In this document: piece after piece, positions 47,746 through 55,234 of the stretch
Layout of the letters: every line of letters begins with the position of its first letter
Position numbering within the stretch: the first letter of the stretch is position 1
Origin: Candidatus Binatia bacterium
GTDB lineage: Bacteria > Desulfobacterota > Binatia > HRBIN30
DNA length: 64,000 nt
NCBI GenBank assembly: GCA_937925685.1
Contig: CALAMI010000010.1
Span: 1 to 64,000, forward strand
Reading direction: 5' to 3'
Made by a program: the position numbers and the translations under genes
The notes under the pieces: model-generated
Told to the model about the DNA's origin: nothing
The model's input: the letters and a program-made list of their open reading frames with translations, nothing else
Databases searched by the model: none

Positions 47746-49304
47746 TCTGGTTGACCATCGTCAAGCCAAAGCGCAGCCAATCGGGGTGGCCTCCAGGGGT
47801 GTAAGCGCAATCCGCGCAGGCGCTTGCTCACCATGACCATGGTCCGTGGATGGTACAACACAACCCACGGAGCATCCTCGAGAATTTGCCTCTCCGCCTG
47901 ATGGTAAAGTTCGCGTCGGCGCACCGGGTCGGCAGTGGAAGCAGCCTCGTCCAGAAGCCTGTCGACGAACGGATTCGAATAGGCTGTGTGGTTGTTAATC
48001 CCAATTTGTCGGGAGTGAAAAAGCACGTCGAGGAAGTTGCTGGGGTCAGGAAAATCAGCCTCCCAACCCAACAAGAACAGGTCAATTTGGGGATTGTGAC
48101 GGACAGCATCCAAAAACGGACCCCACGCCAGCGGTTTGAGCCTGACTTGAATGCCCACCTTTGCCCAGTCTTGTTGGAGGGATTGGGCGACTCGTATGGC
48201 CGTATCGTCGTTCCGAAGCCATAGGGTAGCGCTGAAGCCGTGACCGAGGCCAGCAGCACGGAGAAGGTCGATCGCGCGCTTGGGATCGAACGGGTAGGGC
48301 TCAGGCCGATGTGGGTAGTCCGGCATCGTTGGCGGCACGATGCCCCGAGCTGATGAGGCCCGGTTGCGTAGAACGGCTAAAAGTTTGTGCCGATCAACCG
48401 CATAGTTCATCGCTTGGCGCACCCGTACATCACTGAATGGCCAACGCGCGCAATTCAAACCCACGTACTGTGTCCGCAACGTCTCAGCAACGCGAAGTAG
48501 CGAAGAAAGTTCTCTGTCCCGCGCAATGACTGGGATTTCCGCTGGGGGAACCGCCGCGATGTCGAGGAGCCCTGCCCGGTAACGCATCCACGCGAGGTCC
48601 TCCGAGACCCCGACGAAGCGGACCAGGCCCGGCAGTTGGCGCTGAATCGGCCCGTGGTAATGGGGATTTGGAAGGAAAACTAATCTTTGACCTTCGACAC
48701 GCTCGGCCAAGGTGAAGGGACCGCTGCCCACTGGTTGAAGAGCGAAGTCCTCACCGATGCTTGAGATGACTTCCGGTGGTACGGCCGAGGCAAACGGAAG
48801 AGCAAGTTTGTGCAAAAACAAGAAGTCGGGCCGTTCAATTTCGATGACCAGGGTTAGCTCATCGATGATTTGAAGCCCAGCAACTGCGCATCCTGCTACG
48901 TTACACGCTTCAGCCCCGCGGATCGATAGGAAAAAGTCTCGTCCGGGAGATCCCGTCTCTGGCGCTAGCACACGCGTGATTGCAAAGCGCACGTCCTCAG
49001 CGGTGACGCGCCGACCGTGGGCGAACATGGCGTCTCCGCGCAGCCGGAAAACATAGCGAGCCCCTTGGGATTCTTCGCGCCACCCTTCAGCCAATTCTCC
49101 GACAAGCGCTCCTTCTTCGCTGTAGTCTAGAAGAGTTTCGAAGATCAAATCCTCAAACTGCCAAGAGGCTGTGTCATAACCGCGAGCTGGATCGAGGGTT
49201 GGTACATCATCCTTGTCTGCTATTCGCACGTAGCCTTGGTAAGGATCAGTGCGGTCACTGGCCTGGCAAGCGGCCAGACCAAGGAATAGAAGTATCCAAT
49301 GCAT
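47742..49304 (-). CDS. Peptide-type ABC transporter substrate-binding lipoprotein (SBP family 5)
   Basis: 520 residues. The signal MHWILLFLGLAACQASDRTD has a lipobox LAAC with Cys13. The family 5 pattern is clear: DKDDVPTLDPARGYDTASWQ, VFRLRGDAMFAHGRRVTAED, MNYAVDRHKLLAVLRNRASS and LRNDDTAIRVAQSLQQDWAK. Ligands are oligopeptides, nickel or other small compounds; the substrate cannot be inferred. It follows the two permease genes. Confidence 0.93.
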   Translation of the reverse strand: MHWILLFLGLAACQASDRTDPYQGYVRIADKDDVPTLDPARGYDTASWQFEDLIFETLLDYSEEGALVGELAEGWREESQGARYVFRLRGDAMFAHGRRVTAEDVRFAITRVLAPETGSPGRDFFLSIRGAEACNVAGCAVAGLQIIDELTLVIEIERPDFLFLHKLALPFASAVPPEVISSIGEDFALQPVGSGPFTLAERVEGQRLVFLPNPHYHGPIQRQLPGLVRFVGVSEDLAWMRYRAGLLDIAAVPPAEIPVIARDRELSSLLRVAETLRTQYVGLNCARWPFSDVRVRQAMNYAVDRHKLLAVLRNRASSARGIVPPTMPDYPHRPEPYPFDPKRAIDLLRAAGLGHGFSATLWLRNDDTAIRVAQSLQQDWAKVGIQVRLKPLAWGPFLDAVRHNPQIDLFLLGWEADFPDPSNFLDVLFHSRQIGINNHTAYSNPFVDRLLDEAASTADPVRRRELYHQAERQILEDAPWVVLYHPRTMVMVSKRLRGLRLHPWRPPRLAALWLDDGQPD

Positions 49305-49316
49305 TGCTGACCAGCC

Positions 49317-50111
49317 TTATCTTTTTTGCGGAGTGAGTCCGAGTGCAAGGAACTGGAAACCCGCAACAGCGTAGGTGAGCAAACCCCCCGGGAATAACAT
49401 CAGCCAGGGAGCCACGCGATAATACGCTTGGCTTTCGCTGAGCATTCGGCCCCAACTCGGGGTAGGCGGAGGGATGCCCAATCCGATGAAGCTGAGACCG
49501 GCATCCACCAGCAACGCATGGCTGGCGGTGATTGCTCCGAGGGGTAACAAAGTGGACCACAGCAATGGCAGAATGTGTCGCAGCAGGATCCGCGCACGGC
49601 TTGCACCAAGGGCCCGGGCAGCGAGAACGTGATGGGACTGCGCGATAGATAGGACTTCGGCGCGAACGGCTCGAGCCGTTGTCGTCCACCCCACGGCGAC
49701 GATGACGAGCAGTAGAACCGTGCTGCTAGGCTCAAAGAGTGCTGCCACCCCGATCGCCAGAAGGAGCATCGGGAAGGACAACACAATGTCCGTAAAACGC
49801 ATGACCACTTGATCGAGGAAACCACCCCGAGAACCGGCGAGCAAGCCAACCAATGCTCCGGTGACGACGCTACCTAAACTAGCGCACACGGCGATGAACA
49901 AAGAAATTCTAGCGCCGTAAATCAGGCGGCTACACACGTCCCGGCCCAATTCGTCCGTGCCGCAAGGATGCTCGAGGGTCGGAGGCCGAGGTTCACCGAA
50001 GGAAGGCACTGCCGGCTGCATTGGGTCAGGCAGCGGCAACATCGGCGCTCCCGCCGCGAGGACGGCTAAGAGGAAAATCATCGTCAAACCAACAATTGCG
50101 CTCCTCGCCAT
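49317..50111 (-). CDS. ABC transporter permease, DppC/OppC type
   Basis: 264 residues from ATG 50111, which gives a short cytosolic tail before the first helix and lies 28 bases after the dppB-type stop; an ATG at 50186 is open but overlaps that gene. The EAA loop is AARALGASRARILLRHILPL. HPCGTDELGRDVCSRLIYGA is a DppC signature. It ends ALGLTPQKR, 12 bases before the binding protein gene. Confidence 0.92.
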   Translation of the reverse strand: MARSAIVGLTMIFLLAVLAAGAPMLPLPDPMQPAVPSFGEPRPPTLEHPCGTDELGRDVCSRLIYGARISLFIAVCASLGSVVTGALVGLLAGSRGGFLDQVVMRFTDIVLSFPMLLLAIGVAALFEPSSTVLLLVIVAVGWTTTARAVRAEVLSIAQSHHVLAARALGASRARILLRHILPLLWSTLLPLGAITASHALLVDAGLSFIGLGIPPPTPSWGRMLSESQAYYRVAPWLMLFPGGLLTYAVAGFQFLALGLTPQKR

Positions 50112-50139
50112 GGCTCGTGCTCCCGGCCCTGTCGTCGCC

Positions 50140-51054
50140 CTACTCTGAACTGCGAACCCGTGGGTCAACCCAAGTGTAAGAGGCATCCACCAAGAAATTG
50201 ACGACGACGACTATGGCCGCTGCAAAGAAAACGACGCCCATTAAAACTGGGAGATCTTGGTTAAAAACAGCGTCGACCGCCAGCCGGCCTAGTCCCGGCC
50301 AATTGAACACAGTTTCGGTCAGTGTCACTCCTCCAAGAAGTCCTGCTAAATCGAGACCAAGAAGAGTGAACAGTGTGAGGAACGCATGGCGTAGCGCGTG
50401 CCGTAGGACGATGCGCGACTGCGGAAGGCCCTTCGCCTTCGCCGTTTTAATGAAGTCCTCCGTCATGGTCTCCGATAGGCGGCTCATCACAATACGCGCG
50501 TAACTTGCCGCCAGACCTAGCCCGAGTGCGCAGGCCGGCAGGACGACGCCCGAGCAGCTGAAACCGCCGAGTGGGAAAAGTGCAAGGCGGTACGCAAACG
50601 CGTAGAGTAAAATGAGACCCAACCAAAATGGAGGCACGGCAAAGCCTAACAACGAAACGGAAAGCACCCAGCCCTTCGCTTTCGGCCACAGGCTAGGAAG
50701 CAAACCCATCACCACTCCCAGTGTGGCGCCTAGAGTCCACGCCGTGGCAGCGAGAAAGGCGGTTGCCGGCAACCGCTTCATGAGGGTGGTCATGACAGGC
50801 TCACGGGTTATGTAGGACCGCCCGAGGTCGCCGCGAGCAACTCGGCTGAGGTAGAGTGCGTATTGGACGAGGATAGGTTGGTCCAAACCAAGTTCCTGTC
50901 GAATTTGTCGAAGGACCTCGGGTGAGGCTTTCGGGCCGGCGATAGCCGCCGCAGGATCCCCAGGTAAAAGCAGGGTTAGAGTGAACGTTAGAAAACTCAC
51001 CCCTAGAAGCACGGCCAACGCGGATAGCGCCTTCAACGCGAGGTAGCGAAACAT
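50140..51054 (-). CDS. ABC transporter permease, DppB/OppB type
   Basis: 304 residues from ATG 51054 (MFRYLALKALSALAVLLGVS). AAGGAGGG lies 11-12 bases before it, a slightly long spacing. LPGDPAAAIAGPKASPEVLR and LGRSYITREPV are DppB-type, and the EAA loop is KTAKAKGLPQSRIVLRHALR. It opens the three-gene importer operon. No DppD/DppF-type ATPase genes occur in the window, so the ATPases must be encoded elsewhere. Confidence 0.93.
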   Translation of the reverse strand: MFRYLALKALSALAVLLGVSFLTFTLTLLLPGDPAAAIAGPKASPEVLRQIRQELGLDQPILVQYALYLSRVARGDLGRSYITREPVMTTLMKRLPATAFLAATAWTLGATLGVVMGLLPSLWPKAKGWVLSVSLLGFAVPPFWLGLILLYAFAYRLALFPLGGFSCSGVVLPACALGLGLAASYARIVMSRLSETMTEDFIKTAKAKGLPQSRIVLRHALRHAFLTLFTLLGLDLAGLLGGVTLTETVFNWPGLGRLAVDAVFNQDLPVLMGVVFFAAAIVVVVNFLVDASYTWVDPRVRSSE

Positions 51055-51174
51055 GATGCGGTAATCCCTCCTTTTTGCGTTAGGCTCGGGAACCAGTGAT
51101 ACGCCAACCCGGAAAAGGGGCAAGGCTAGGCACCAAAGGTTACAAAACGAAGCTCTAAGGTCGGGGCAAAAAGC

Positions 51175-52167
51175 TTGTTTCCGGTGCCGGAGTTTGACAG
51201 AAACAGAGACGGCAGTCGAAGGCTAGATCTCAGATGTCGTCGTTACGGTGAGGGGTTCGTAATCTTGCTGGCAAGTGGGTCGAAAGGGAGAACGCGCCGT
51301 AGAGGGCAAAAGCTAGAACTGTTTACTACCGGCCAAGCGGGACGGGTCTTGGGCGTTCCGGCTGCACGTGTGCGTCGGCTTCTGACACTCTGTAATTTGC
51401 GGGTTCGCCGCCAAGGGCGCAGGTATCTTTTGGCCTTTCGCGACATCGCTTTACTGCGTCAAGTGATTCGTTTGAGCTGTCAGAGGCGTAATGGTCGTCA
51501 GTTGCGGATGATGATCGAAGCCTGGAAAACGCAGGTGTCGAACCGCGAAATGGTGCCCCCGGTTGCGTTTCGCTCTGATCACTGGGGGATCTTGATCGAG
51601 GATGGCAAGCGGTATCGGGATGGCGTTAATGGCCAACTACTTTTGCCCTTCCCCGACCTTGTGGAAAGGAGTGCGCGACCACGCGCACCTGTGACCAGTC
51701 TATACGAACTGACGAGGCGTTGCCCAGAGCCTTTCGACGAAGACCAGGACCCAGCTGAGAGGTGGTATTCGTTAGCGGTTGCCCGTGAAGAAGCCGGCGA
51801 CTGGGAAGGTGCACGACAAGCCTATTTGGCTGCCCTCCGGTTTGATCCCCGCCTATCTGACGCTTGCATCAACCTCGGCCGTTTGGCGCACTACGAAGGA
51901 ATGGTGGAACGGGCTGCCGACTGGTACCGCCGGGCTTTGGAAATTGCGCCGCAAGATCCGATTGCTCACTACAATCTCGCCATTGCCCTGGAAGACATCG
52001 GTGACCTGTCCGAGGCGATGGCGGAATACAAACGGGCACTGGATTGTGATTGGGAGTTCCCTGAGGCTCATTTTAACCTCAGCCGCCTTTTGCGCGCTCT
52101 CGGTCAACCGCTGGCTGCTATGCGACACCTGCGGGTGTACCGCCAACTGACAGGTTCGTACCGCTAA
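51175..52167 (+). CDS. MerR-type helix-turn-helix protein with C-terminal TPR repeats
   Basis: 330 residues from TTG 51175; the start is uncertain, and the conserved part begins near residue 48. A MerR-like winged helix, LFTTGQAGRVLGVPAARVRR then LLTLCNLRVRRQGRRYLLAF, is followed by a middle region and three or four TPR units from about residue 195: WYSLAVAREEAGDWEGARQA, DACINLGRLAHYEGMVERAA, IAHYNLAIALEDIGDLSEAM and AHFNLSRLLRALGQPLAAMR. No effector-binding cysteines of classical MerR are seen. DNA binding coupled to protein contact is inferred. It is divergent from the ABC importer. Confidence 0.8.
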   Translation: MFPVPEFDRNRDGSRRLDLRCRRYGEGFVILLASGSKGRTRRRGQKLELFTTGQAGRVLGVPAARVRRLLTLCNLRVRRQGRRYLLAFRDIALLRQVIRLSCQRRNGRQLRMMIEAWKTQVSNREMVPPVAFRSDHWGILIEDGKRYRDGVNGQLLLPFPDLVERSARPRAPVTSLYELTRRCPEPFDEDQDPAERWYSLAVAREEAGDWEGARQAYLAALRFDPRLSDACINLGRLAHYEGMVERAADWYRRALEIAPQDPIAHYNLAIALEDIGDLSEAMAEYKRALDCDWEFPEAHFNLSRLLRALGQPLAAMRHLRVYRQLTGSYR

Positions 52168-52203
52168 GGCGAGGTCAAAGTTGGCCCAACCCTTCTCCCG
52201 TGC

Positions 52204-53109
52204 TTACTCGTAGTGGCACACCGCACAAGCCTCTTCTCGATAACCGATCAAAGGCGGATCGTTCCTTGGATCATTGTCCAGATAGAGGGCAACCCTCTCG
52301 CGTACGGTTGCTAGGCGCTGTTCAGCAACGGCACGAAAGCGCCACGGTTTGCCGCCGCTTAGTGCTGAAAAGTCCGCAAGGGCGAGGCGGTAAAATCCTT
52401 GGGCTCGGCTGAAGTCTCCCGCTTTAGCAAATAAGTCGCCGAACAGAACCAAAGAACCTTCAATGTTATGCGGAGCTTTGCCCGCGTTGCCGCAGATTTC
52501 CGGCTGGGTGAATGGCGAGCATGCAGCGTTCAATGGATCACCCACGTACCCCAAGGCTTCAGCAAAGAGCGGGCTATCAGGCGGAACGACGAAGGGTACC
52601 GTTCCGATAAAATTGAAGCTGTTAAACTCAGGATAGAGGGCGATAGCGGCCCTCAGTTGATCGAGCCCCTGCTCCTGCAAGGCTGTGTTTTTCTCCGCCA
52701 CCCCTCGCATGTAGGTAGCTGCGGCACGAAAGCCAGGGATCCGGCGATCCTGAGGGACGAGTTCAACAGCTCGGTCGAGATGTCGTTGGGCTCGGCGGAT
52801 TTCTTCTTGTTCAAAGGGAGTAGCATTGTGATAGTCGCCAACGCTTTGTGCAAAACGAAATAGATGCATCATTCCCAGTCGAAAGTGAGCAGTTCCATTT
52901 TGGGGCTCGAGTTGCACCAGGCGGCTAAGAACGTCAACGGTTTCTTTTGCGCGGTCTCTTCGTCCCAGGAGTGTGTCGTAAAATGCCTCCTCCCCGATGC
53001 GAGCGAGCTCGGCTGGATTTTGAGCCCCGCTGGGATCCTCTCCATCCGTCCCACAACCGGGGAGTGCCACCACCCAGACCACAAGCAGTAAATGAAGCAG
53101 GCTACTCAT
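52204..53109 (-). CDS. TPR-type lipoprotein ending in a lone CxxCH motif
   Basis: 301 residues from ATG 53109 (MSSLLHLLLVVWVVALPGCG, lipobox LPGC). Helical repeats follow (AKETVDVLSRLVQLEPQNGT, AQRHLDRAVELVPQDRRIPG, LDQLRAAIALYPEFNSFNFI). The last ten residues are REEACAVCHYE: CAVCH is a c-type heme attachment motif, three residues from the end, with no other one in the chain. If heme is bound, the distal ligand must come from elsewhere. Spurious CxxCH is possible, but homologues with cytochrome c tails exist in many environmental bacteria. The upstream open region to 53247 is unconserved. Confidence 0.75.
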   Translation of the reverse strand: MSSLLHLLLVVWVVALPGCGTDGEDPSGAQNPAELARIGEEAFYDTLLGRRDRAKETVDVLSRLVQLEPQNGTAHFRLGMMHLFRFAQSVGDYHNATPFEQEEIRRAQRHLDRAVELVPQDRRIPGFRAAATYMRGVAEKNTALQEQGLDQLRAAIALYPEFNSFNFIGTVPFVVPPDSPLFAEALGYVGDPLNAACSPFTQPEICGNAGKAPHNIEGSLVLFGDLFAKAGDFSRAQGFYRLALADFSALSGGKPWRFRAVAEQRLATVRERVALYLDNDPRNDPPLIGYREEACAVCHYE

Positions 53110-53247
53110 AGGGCAAGCGTAATAATGGGCCATGTGACACGAATCAATAAGCTCAACGCGTGCAACGCAAGCAGAGCCTTGATTGGGACAGAGTTTGGAT
53201 GTCTCGGAAGGCCGCTTTGGGTGTCGGGTAGTAGGTGCTGCGCCCAA

Positions 53248-53712
53248 CTAGCCACGTAAAGTTCGCAGCAGCTCTGGAGCGTCTTTGTGCCCTAAGGCAC
53301 GCGTGATGCGCTGAGCGATAAGCCACCGGTGATCCTTTCGGACAAACTCCCATCGATTGAAACTCAGGCGCCACAAAGTCACGGTGTCGTCTTCTTCCAG
53401 CCCGTAAAGACGCGAGTAACCACAAGCAGTGGCACGGTCTCCCTCAACGGTGACCACTACAGGACCAATCGTATGCGCACTAGCAAGCATCTGGATTTGT
53501 TTTCGCCGATCGATAATCGTTGCAACGATTTGGTCGCGTCCCTCGAGACGCAGTTCGTCGAGTTCGTACACTGCATCATCCGTAAACATGGCCGATAGGG
53601 ACTCGGCGTCGCCGGTATCGGCGGCCAGCCCGTAACACGTCAGCAAACTGTGTAATGAGAGGATGTCCTCGAGCCTGCGTACCCGCTCTTCTAACTCTTT
53701 TCTGTCTTCCAT
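53248..53712 (-). CDS. SnoaL-like/NTF2-fold protein
   Basis: 154 residues, with AAGAGGAT about eight bases before the ATG. It begins with a helix (RRLEDILSLHSLLTCYGLAA) and continues DTGDAESLSAMFTDDAVYEL, LEGRDQIVATIIDRRKQIQM, SAHTIGPVVVTVEGDRATAC, and a final beta-sheet FVRKDHRWLIAQRITRALGH. This is the NTF2-like fold of SnoaL_4 proteins. Members include cyclases, isomerases and hydratases, so substrate is open. It is 13 bases after the DUF35-type gene and probably in the same operon. Confidence 0.85.
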   Translation of the reverse strand: MEDRKELEERVRRLEDILSLHSLLTCYGLAADTGDAESLSAMFTDDAVYELDELRLEGRDQIVATIIDRRKQIQMLASAHTIGPVVVTVEGDRATACGYSRLYGLEEDDTVTLWRLSFNRWEFVRKDHRWLIAQRITRALGHKDAPELLRTLRG

Positions 53713-53725
53713 ACGAGCGATCCTC

Positions 53726-54178
53726 TTAATCGCCCCGGTCGGGCTCCCACACGGGTAAAACGATTGTGTCGTTGAGGTGCTGAAAACATACTCGGACCGG
53801 CATGCCGAAGTAAACCTGGTTGGGCAAGCAACTCACCAGGTAGCTGACCAATCTTGCGCCCTCTTCCGTTTCCACGATAGCGAGAATTAATGGTAATCGG
53901 TGCTGCAAGGCCGGGAGGAAGGGCTCGTAAGCAATGACGTACGAAAAAATGGTTCCACGGCCTGATGCCTCGAACCACTCGAGTTCTGCCTCGTGCCAGT
54001 AAAGCGGCTTGGGCGGCCAGTGCAGGCGGTGACTTTGCCTCTCGCGTTGCAGCATAAGTCGTCCTTCCCGAGCACCTTCCCAAAAAGGGCGCATGATAGG
54101 ATCGTCCAAATCGGGAAGTGGATAATCGGGATGGAGTGGCTGCTCGTCAGCGAAAAAAACCGGTTCACGAGCCCTCAC
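53726..54178 (-). CDS. DUF35-type protein lacking the zinc-ribbon cysteines
   Basis: 150 residues from GTG 54178, with AAGGAGG nine bases upstream; the start overlaps the stop of the upstream ORF (GTGA). It has the DUF35 plan: N-terminal helices with PIMRPFWEGAREGRLML, then a ribbon segment RERQSHRLHWPPKPLYWHEA where normal members have two CxxC pairs, then an OB-fold (GRGTIFSYVIAYEPFLPALQ, LPLILAIVETEEGARLVSYL, GMPVRVCFQHLNDTIVLPVW). No cysteine remains in residues 40-68. DUF35 proteins pair with thiolase-like proteins such as Ltp2; the likely partner is the thiolase-like gene at 55235-56431. Confidence 0.85.
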   Translation of the reverse strand: MRAREPVFFADEQPLHPDYPLPDLDDPIMRPFWEGAREGRLMLQRERQSHRLHWPPKPLYWHEAELEWFEASGRGTIFSYVIAYEPFLPALQHRLPLILAIVETEEGARLVSYLVSCLPNQVYFGMPVRVCFQHLNDTIVLPVWEPDRGD

Positions 54179-54693
54179 CCGGAAGTTCCTCCTTTGGGAG
54201 GCTTATTTCTTAGGGGCCTCCCGCCCGGCAAAACGAACTCCCCTGCCCTGCTTTGGGTCGATCCTGTGTTTGGGTCCCGTGGGGTGCCCCCTGCGGATGC
54301 GTGCGGTTGCTGGGCGTCCTTGGCGAAGCGTATCAGCGTCGGCCGGGGGCGCCGAGGAATTTTCTTGAGCGTGTCGCCGAGTGTGCGGCGAATCACTGCA
54401 AGCTCACGCTCTGCCGGACGGCACTCGAGGACCACGCGGATGCCAGGATCGTGGGCTTCTCGCTCAAGATGAAAACCGAACACGATTCCGAGCTTTCGTA
54501 AAGTCGGCACTAAGGCATGTTCGATCTCTCGAACGCGTTCGGATGGCAGTTGTTGGCCGTCCGTCTGAAAGTGCGTGTGGATGAAACTCTGCCATTCGTC
54601 GATGATTCGCATAGCGTAGGTTGCGCTCTCCCGAATTATGGGCCAGGTGCCGATCACTCTACTTACCGATCGCCATAGAGCTAGAAACGACAT
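54175..54693 (-). CDS. Unrecognised protein with possible alpha/beta core
   Basis: 172 residues from ATG 54693; AAGGA lies close upstream. The first 115 residues look protein-like (AMRIIDEWQSFIHTHFQTDG, IEHALVPTLRKLGIVFGFHL, RVVLECRPAERELAVIRRTL), but the last 45 are low-complexity, rich in Gly, Pro, Arg, and overlap the ribosome binding site of the next gene. The true product may still be as read, because the stop is coupled to the DUF35 start. No family is recognised. Confidence 0.5.
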   Translation of the reverse strand: MSFLALWRSVSRVIGTWPIIRESATYAMRIIDEWQSFIHTHFQTDGQQLPSERVREIEHALVPTLRKLGIVFGFHLEREAHDPGIRVVLECRPAERELAVIRRTLGDTLKKIPRRPRPTLIRFAKDAQQPHASAGGTPRDPNTGSTQSRAGEFVLPGGRPLRNKPPKGGTSG

Positions 54694-54699
54694 CCATCC

Positions 54700-54795
54700 T
54701 TAATGAGTTTTTCTGCTGCCCAAAAGCCGGTCGCCAAAAGGTGAGGTGCCGGTGACTCGGTTCATGTAAAGCAGCGTTGCGAAAGGAATCCCCAT
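54700..54795 (-). CDS. 31-residue mini-ORF with strong ribosome binding site
   Basis: ATG 54795 is preceded by GAGGAGGTG with eight bases spacing, one of the best ribosome binding sites in the region. The product is MGIPFATLLYMNRVTGTSPF then GDRLLGSRKTH, stop TAA. The next start (54693) is four bases beyond the stop, next to AAGGA. It has no signal or membrane helix. It could be a translated leader, a coupling peptide or a real small subunit; alternatively a remnant C-terminus of a lost gene. Confidence 0.5.
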   Translation of the reverse strand: MGIPFATLLYMNRVTGTSPFGDRLLGSRKTH

Positions 54796-54828
54796 TTGCC
54801 GCACCTCCTCAGGTCGGAGCCATAGCCT

Positions 54829-55065
54829 CTAGGAGTTACTAGGGTGAGAAGCCGGGTACCCCAAGACGGAACATCCTTCAGCGGCGAGCGCTAGAGCAAT
54901 CAGAAAAACCAACACTGCGACGATCCACCAAGCGCGCCAAGTGCCACCAGTTGCAGCATACGGATTCCACGCAGAGCCCTTACGCCGGCTCAGAAAACTC
55001 ACCTTGCTCCGGTTTGCTCGCGGCAACTCTGGCGCGCCCTTTTCCTTTCGCAACGTTCGGCGCAT
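54829..55065 (-). CDS. Possible small single-span membrane protein
   Basis: 78 residues. A basic N-terminal half (MRRTLRKEKGAPELPRANRS) leads to GGTWRAWWIVAVLVFLIALA then LAAEGCS, a clear membrane helix, and a short tail. There is no good ribosome binding site. It lies between the thiolase-like gene and the mini-ORF on the same strand, so it could belong to that operon. The 170 bases before it (55066-55234) hold nothing recognisable. Confidence 0.35.
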   Translation of the reverse strand: MRRTLRKEKGAPELPRANRSKVSFLSRRKGSAWNPYAATGGTWRAWWIVAVLVFLIALALAAEGCSVLGYPASHPSNS

Positions 55066-55234
55066 GGCCCGCTTAGTCGTTCAAAGCCGAGACTACGAAC
55101 CAACTTTCCGCCTGTTGTGGACGGCCATAATTTACATGCGTACTTGCGCAGATCAACGCCGGCTGACGTCCTTTTGCTACTTGGGGACTCTCATCACGAG
55201 TCAACCCGCAAATTTCGAACCGAGTGCACGTACA

